64,000 nt of DNA, taken from the NCBI GenBank assembly GCA_036504735.1, contig DASXUQ010000010.1, positions 62,001 through 126,000 of the forward strand, in the 5' to 3' direction. A program made the position numbers and the translations under genes. Numbering within the stretch: the first letter of the stretch is position 1; every line of letters begins with the position of its first letter. Positions 59,502-64,000 of the stretch are shown here, in pieces. This stretch comes from a bacterium (GTDB taxonomy: Bacteria > Electryoneota > RPQS01). The notes under the pieces were generated by a model. The model had not been told where the DNA came from and ran no database searches. It was given only the letters and a program-made list of their open reading frames with translations.

Positions 59502-59704
59502 CCGCTTGGCGACCCCTAAAAAGAGCGAACGCCGTCAGGCCTTACACCTTGAAGAACCGTGCACCTTCCTGCTTTAGCCGGGCACACGAAAACCCAAGAC
59601 GCATGCCGCGACGATGCTTAGGTGGCGTTGCAGGGGAAGGCATATTAGGAACATATTGTATATGTGTTAGTTGACACGGCAGGGAAGGAGGGGAGAAGGT
59701 GGGG

Positions 59705-59733
59705 TTGAGTTTTGTGAAGAAGAGTGCTAAATT
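59705..59733 (+). promoter_or_regulatory. Sigma-70-type promoter of the ammonia-lyase
   Basis: TTGAGT, 17-base spacer, TAAATT; leader of about 115 bases to the ATG. Confidence 0.55.
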
Positions 59734-59856
59734 ATGGGTCTGGCTCGGGCCGGGGAAGGACGGGTTTTGGGGCTCGAGGAATAAAGAAGACCCATTGCAC
59801 ATGCACTGCATACAGGAGCCGCGAAGGCGGCCAAGGAACTGTAAGGAGACGGACTG

Positions 59857-61386
59857 ATGGCCATCGTTGTTGACGGCAAAAAGCTGACGGTAGAAGACGT
59901 GGTTCACGTGGCGCGAGAGTATGAGACCGTAGAACTCTCCGCGGCGGCGCTGGGCCGGATCAAGGTTTGTCGGGCGTTTTTGGAAAGAAAAGTGGCCGCC
60001 AAGGAAATCATGTACGGTGTGAACACCGGCATCGGCGAACTTTCCGAGGTGGTTTTGTCGGAAGATCAGACGAAGGAATTTCAGAAGTACCTGGTGTTCA
60101 ATCACGCGGCGGGAATCGGCGATCCGATGCCGCTGGAATATGTCCGGGCGGCGATGCTGAGCCGGATTAACGTGCACGCCAATGGCTATTCGGCATGCCG
60201 TCCCGAGATCACGCTGACCTATGTGGAGATGTTGAACAAGGGCGTGACGCCGGTGGTGTGCAACAAGGGCAGCGTGGGCGCGTGCGGCGATTTGTCGCCG
60301 ATGTCGCAGATTGCCTTGTCGCTGATGGGAGAAGGCGAAGCCTTCTACAAGGGCGAGCGGATGAGCACGGCGAAGGCCTTTGAACTGGCGGGAATTACCG
60401 CTCCGGGCCTTGAGGTGCGCGATGGTCTGGCGGCGATCAACGGCAGCAATTTCATCACGGGCGTCGGCTGTCTTCTGGTATATGACATCGAGCGCTGGCT
60501 GAAGCAGGCGGAAATTGCGGCGGCGATGACACTGGAAGCGTTGCTGGCAAATATGAAGCCGTATGACACGCGGCTGCATCAACTGCGCGGCTTCAAGGGT
60601 GCGGTGACAAGCGCGTGGAATATCCGTAAGCTCGTAGAAGGATCGGACCTGACGACGGGCAAGATGAAGGTCAAGGTGCAGGATGCGTACAGCATGCGGT
60701 CCACACCGCAGGTGGTCGGCGCGGCTCGCGACCAGCTCCGCTGGACCCGCGAACAGTTCGAAACCGAACTGAACGGCATTGGCGACAATCCGATTTTCTG
60801 CGCCGAGGATAACGTGGTGCTGTCCGGGGCAAACTTCCAAGGGTGTCCGGTCAGCGTTCCGCTGGATATGCTCGGTGCGACCGTGACGATGGTGAGCGTG
60901 CTTTCCGAGCGGCGGCTGAACCGTCTGCTGCATCCGGCGCTGAGCGTGGGACTGCCCGCCTTTCTGACCAAGGGCGCGGGCATGTACTCCGGCCACATGC
61001 TGAGCCAGTACACGGCAGATATGTTGATTGTGGAGCAGCGGATTCTGTCGGCTCCGGCGTGCGTACAGTCGATTCCGGCGGCGGCGGACCAGGAAGACTT
61101 TGTAAGCATGGGCTGGAATACGGCGCTGAAGACGCAGCAGATTCTGGACAATGCGTACGGCGTGCTGGCCATTGAGTTCATCGCGGCGGCGCAGGCGCTG
61201 GATTTCCGCGAGTTTTCGCCGGGTAAGGGCACGCAGACGGCGCAGAAGGCGGTGCGCGAGGTGGTGGCGCATCTGGATGTGGACCGGCCGTTGTTCAACG
61301 ACCATAACCATATGAAGGATGCCGTGAAGTCGCTGCATGTGCTGAAAGCCGTGGAAAGCGCTATTGGTGAACTAAAGGCCTACTAA
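59857..61386 (+). CDS. Histidine/aromatic amino acid ammonia-lyase with Ala-Cys-Gly MIO triad
   Basis: A 509-residue lyase of the MIO family (HAL/PAL/TAL), which removes ammonia from an aromatic or histidine substrate. ATG behind AAGGAG. Family features: YGVNTGIGEL (from Y53), HAAGIG (His as in HAL), GSVGACGDLSP, NGIGDNP and QEDFVSMG. The MIO-forming triad reads Ala142-Cys143-Gly144 instead of Ala-Ser-Gly; a Ser143Cys change in Pseudomonas histidase is known to keep activity, so MIO formation is plausible. FNHAAG near residue 85 favours histidine or a histidine-like substrate over Phe/Tyr. No other hut gene is adjacent; substrate not proven, so no symbol is given. Confidence 0.9.
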   Translation: MAIVVDGKKLTVEDVVHVAREYETVELSAAALGRIKVCRAFLERKVAAKEIMYGVNTGIGELSEVVLSEDQTKEFQKYLVFNHAAGIGDPMPLEYVRAAMLSRINVHANGYSACRPEITLTYVEMLNKGVTPVVCNKGSVGACGDLSPMSQIALSLMGEGEAFYKGERMSTAKAFELAGITAPGLEVRDGLAAINGSNFITGVGCLLVYDIERWLKQAEIAAAMTLEALLANMKPYDTRLHQLRGFKGAVTSAWNIRKLVEGSDLTTGKMKVKVQDAYSMRSTPQVVGAARDQLRWTREQFETELNGIGDNPIFCAEDNVVLSGANFQGCPVSVPLDMLGATVTMVSVLSERRLNRLLHPALSVGLPAFLTKGAGMYSGHMLSQYTADMLIVEQRILSAPACVQSIPAAADQEDFVSMGWNTALKTQQILDNAYGVLAIEFIAAAQALDFREFSPGKGTQTAQKAVREVVAHLDVDRPLFNDHNHMKDAVKSLHVLKAVESAIGELKAY

Positions 61387-61406
61387 CCGGCTTCACTGGA
61401 ACGAGA

Positions 61407-61453
61407 GACGGGCACGCAGAAGAGAGGAATCTTCCGCGTGCCCGTCTTGTTTT
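61407..61453 (+). terminator. Rho-independent terminator of the ammonia-lyase
   Basis: GACGGGCACGC / GCGTGCCCGTC with an inner GAAGAG..CTTC hairpin, then TTGTTTTTAT. The remaining gap to 61815 has a weak TTGCAT-17-TAACTT promoter-like sequence (61723-61751) and no gene. Confidence 0.83.
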
Positions 61454-61815
61454 TATACGAATTCATACGAAATTACGCATTATGTTCGATAAAAGCGAGA
61501 TGTTTATTGTTGATGTAAACTATGCGCGGGGTGGGAAGGGCGGATGCGGGTTACGTCAGGCGATAGAGTTTACGCTATGAAACGAGGCCGTCGTGTGGGC
61601 ACGGCAGGGAGTCGTCAAACTCTTTATGATTTATAAAGCTATGTGATCAAGATAATTGTTTGTCGTGGGCCGGAGCATGTGCAGGCTTTATGGGAAGACA
61701 ATGAGATTCAGAGGATTATCTATTGCATAGGGCGGAAACAATCCGTAACTTTCAAGTTGGGTTATTTGGCACCTCTTGTCTACTGTAGGAATACGGCAAC
61801 CAAAGGAGAAGCTTC

Positions 61816-64000
61816 ATGAGACGTTCTTTAGGACTGCTGCTTTGTACTTGCATGCTGCTCACAGTAACGTCCACCTTTGCCACTGGGACAGACGCCCTTC
61901 CGCTTGGCGTTCAGGATTTTTCCCGATCACAAGCTCACCTGAATGTGACCAAGGGGTCCCCCGAACTGACGACGATTGCTTTGGAATCGCCCGCGGTGGA
62001 GACCCAGGAACAGTTGTGGAATTACCAGACATACCAGACCTTCAGCATTGCGGGAGAGTATCCCGTGATGACGACGGGCGGTCCGTCGGTTCCGCAGGTG
62101 AGCCGCTTTTACCGGATTCCGAATACGGGCGGCGCGGATCTCGTGATCAACGAAGCCGACTATGAGGTGGTAGACAATGTCAATGCTTTCCCGGTGCAGC
62201 CGGAAGAAGCGGGCTTCAATGCCCTCGTGCGCAATGAAGCAGTCTACAGCAAGGATGGCTGGTATCCGGAAAACGTGGCGGTGATGAGCGATCCCATGAT
62301 CATGCGCGACTTCCGCGTGGTCACGGTCACGCTCTACCCCGTGCAGGTCAATCCGGTCACCCATCAGGCCCGCATCTACCGCAACCTCAGCGTCGATGTG
62401 GTCGCCAATAATCATCCCGGCGTCAATGAACTGCTGAATCCCCGCCGCCCTTCGAGCGCGTGGGCGAGTATCTACCGCAATCTGATTCCCAATCTGGACG
62501 ATATGGCGCTGGATGATGTGACAACGGATCCGGGAAGCTATCTGATTCTGACCAGCAACAATGCGCAGGTCCGGCCGTGGGCGGACACGCTGGCGGAGTG
62601 GAAGACGCGCAGGGGATTCAAGGTTACCGTAGACTCCCGTGGGACATGGTCCGCACAGGATGCGATCACGCGGATTCGCACCGCATACACGCAGTTCGAT
62701 CCTCCTTTGGAGTTTGTCACGTTGATGGGAGATCCGGGCTGGAACGGCGTGGGTATTCCATCGGACGGCGGAAATTATGATCACTCCTTTGCCTTGGGGA
62801 ATACACAGGACGAACTTGAAGACATCGGCGTGGGCCGGTTGAGTTGCGGCACAGGCAATGCACTGGGACAAGCCATTGCCAAAATCATGGCGTATGAGCG
62901 CGAGCCGCATATGCAGAATGCTCAGCAGCAGCCGGACACGATGTGGTTCCGCAAGTCTTACCTGCTGGCGGGTATCGGGAATTCCTGCGCTGGCAATTAC
63001 CTGGTGATGCGCTGGGCGAAGGATCAGTTCCTGCACAATACAGGTGTGGACAGCAGCACGATTGCTACACACGATGGGGTGATGACGGGGCAGCAGGTGA
63101 CCGCCTTGCAGACGGCGGTGAACAACGGCATTGGCTACATGCTGTGGCGTGGCAGTTGGCAATTCCAGATGCCGAACACGATTGCGGACGGAACCAGCCC
63201 GGCGGGCCGGTTTCCGATCTGCATGTGCGTAACCTGCAATGCCGGCGATTTCACGGGCTCGGGCAATGCCGACAGCCCGGCGGAAGACTGGCTTAGCCCC
63301 ACGGGCTCTACCTATACGAATCCCAAGGGCGGCGTGGCGGGCATGGGCACGTCGTCAGCGGGAACCATGAACGGCGCGAACGTCGTTCTGGCCGCGGGCC
63401 TGATTTACAATATGGCGGATGTGCAGGTGCCGAATCTGGGAACGGCAGTAAACGGAGCGAAGGCACAGCTTTACCTGTCCTTCGGGCCGAGCCACTCCGA
63501 TCCGCACGGCGGAAACGTGGCACAGAATTTTTCGCGGCTGTTCAATCTGTTCGGCGACCCCGGACTTGAGATGTGGACAGACGTGCCGAAGGTGATGGAC
63601 GTGACGCATCCGGCAGTCCTGAATGTGGGGGATCGCGCGGTGAGCGTGTCGGTGGTCAATCACGCGACGGGCGCCGCCTTGGATGAAGCGCTGGTGGTGT
63701 TGTGGAAGCGAGGCGCGGATTCCACATGGGTAAAGGGGCTGACCGACGGTCAGGGCCGAATCACGCTGCCGGTGGCGGTGGGAACGGCGGGCAACATGTA
63801 TCTGACGGTGACCAAACGCGGGTATAAACCCTATCTGTTTACGATCCCCTGTGGCCAGGTAGATGCGATGCCCATGAACTGCAGCGTGGTGCTGGATGAC
63901 GACAACAGCGGCGGCACGCAGGGCAACGGGGACCATTTGATGAACCCCGGCGAGACGATTGACCTGCCGGTATACATCAAGAATTTCGGCAGCACCCTGA
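61816..64000 (+). CDS. Secreted gingipain-like (C25) protein, 3' end outside the window
   Basis: Open from ATG 61816 (AAAGGAGAA upstream) to the window edge, at least 728 residues. Signal peptide MRRSLGLLLCTCMLLTVTSTFA. It is a paralogue of the 55195 protein: propeptide-like region, C25 region (about 240-600; SYLILTSNNAQVRPWADTL, FVTLMGDPGW, IGVGRL), C474 (VTCNAGDF), and a late DDDNSGGTQGNGDHLMNPGETI matching its DDDNNGTSHGNGDGLANPGETI (each quoted in part). Like its relative it lacks the GHG His: the motif is WRGSW with S447 where His is expected. Ig-like domains follow and the gene continues right. Two such genes flank the ammonia-lyase. Confidence 0.82.
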   Translation, partial: MRRSLGLLLCTCMLLTVTSTFATGTDALPLGVQDFSRSQAHLNVTKGSPELTTIALESPAVETQEQLWNYQTYQTFSIAGEYPVMTTGGPSVPQVSRFYRIPNTGGADLVINEADYEVVDNVNAFPVQPEEAGFNALVRNEAVYSKDGWYPENVAVMSDPMIMRDFRVVTVTLYPVQVNPVTHQARIYRNLSVDVVANNHPGVNELLNPRRPSSAWASIYRNLIPNLDDMALDDVTTDPGSYLILTSNNAQVRPWADTLAEWKTRRGFKVTVDSRGTWSAQDAITRIRTAYTQFDPPLEFVTLMGDPGWNGVGIPSDGGNYDHSFALGNTQDELEDIGVGRLSCGTGNALGQAIAKIMAYEREPHMQNAQQQPDTMWFRKSYLLAGIGNSCAGNYLVMRWAKDQFLHNTGVDSSTIATHDGVMTGQQVTALQTAVNNGIGYMLWRGSWQFQMPNTIADGTSPAGRFPICMCVTCNAGDFTGSGNADSPAEDWLSPTGSTYTNPKGGVAGMGTSSAGTMNGANVVLAAGLIYNMADVQVPNLGTAVNGAKAQLYLSFGPSHSDPHGGNVAQNFSRLFNLFGDPGLEMWTDVPKVMDVTHPAVLNVGDRAVSVSVVNHATGAALDEALVVLWKRGADSTWVKGLTDGQGRITLPVAVGTAGNMYLTVTKRGYKPYLFTIPCGQVDAMPMNCSVVLDDDNSGGTQGNGDHLMNPGETIDLPVYIKNFGSTL

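Noticed and set aside
59441-59674. 77-codon frame after the C25-like gene
   Set aside because: Arg/Cys-rich, starts at the terminator and covers an inverted repeat; not coding-like.
59542-61338. 598-codon frame antisense to the ammonia-lyase
   Set aside because: Arg/His-rich shadow; the plus strand is a full-length lyase.

Overview
The window looks like chromosomal DNA of an uncultured Gram-negative bacterium of the Fibrobacterota-Chlorobiota-Bacteroidota (FCB) superphylum. Three secreted proteins end in a Por/type IX secretion (T9SS) sorting domain with the 'PNPFN' motif, and there are outer-membrane, lipoprotein and giant secreted-protease genes. Promoters that can be read follow a canonical sigma-70 pattern (TTGACN, 17 bp, TAnATT), unlike the -33/-7 type of Bacteroidetes proper, so a candidate phylum of the FCB group is more likely. 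No phylum is assigned. The backbone is G+C rich; several gene blocks are visibly poorer in G+C and look acquired (composition was judged by eye, not computed).

Region by region. 1-5.7 kb: right part of an integrated island ending at tRNA-Lys(CTT): four unrecognised genes (two of them paralogues), an excisionase-like HTH protein and a tyrosine recombinase. 5.8-11.6 kb: an NtrC-type sigma-54 activator and a membrane histidine kinase that probably form a pair, separated by a TIR-WD40 gene and a membrane protein. 11.8-13.4 kb: type III polyketide synthase plus isoprenylcysteine-methyltransferase-like gene, translationally coupled. 13.9-19.3 kb: 1800-residue subtilisin-like secreted protein built of repeated modules. 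19.6-26.4 kb: c-type cytochrome, FtsEX-like ABC pair, two T9SS-sorted beta-propeller proteins. 26.5-29.3 kb: K+-independent-type H+-translocating pyrophosphatase with an inverted repeat before its promoter and a potentially structured leader. 29.5-31.8 kb: low-G+C three-gene set with a PD-(D/E)XK-like nuclease candidate and two small paralogues. 31.9-37.3 kb: two paralogous lipoproteins, then a DMT transporter and a ZnuBC-like metal ABC transporter. 37.5-44.7 kb: T9SS protein, small membrane protein, secreted protein, OmpA-family protein, and SppA fused to an outer-membrane-like domain.

44.9-46.9 kb: small membrane protein overlapping tRNA-Val, tRNA-Asp, and a mini-island bounded by a duplicated tRNA-Asp end that carries a nucleoside-deoxyribosyltransferase/TIR-like gene and a hydrolase fragment. 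46.9-54.9 kb: aldo/keto reductase, ECF sigma factor with a His-rich membrane peptide, HicAB toxin-antitoxin, patatin-like phospholipase, ergothioneine genes egtB-egtD, phosphoglycerate mutase. 55-64 kb: two large gingipain-like (C25) proteins flanking a histidine/aromatic ammonia-lyase whose MIO triad is Ala-Cys-Gly; the last gene runs off the right edge.

The best candidates for an undescribed system are the three-gene set at 29.6-31.8 kb, the tRNA-Asp mini-island at 45.5-46.9 kb, and the paralogue pair in the tRNA-Lys island. The pair of C25-like proteins that lack the usual catalytic His and the SppA-barrel fusion are the most unusual backbone genes. No CRISPR array, insertion sequence or rRNA gene was seen.
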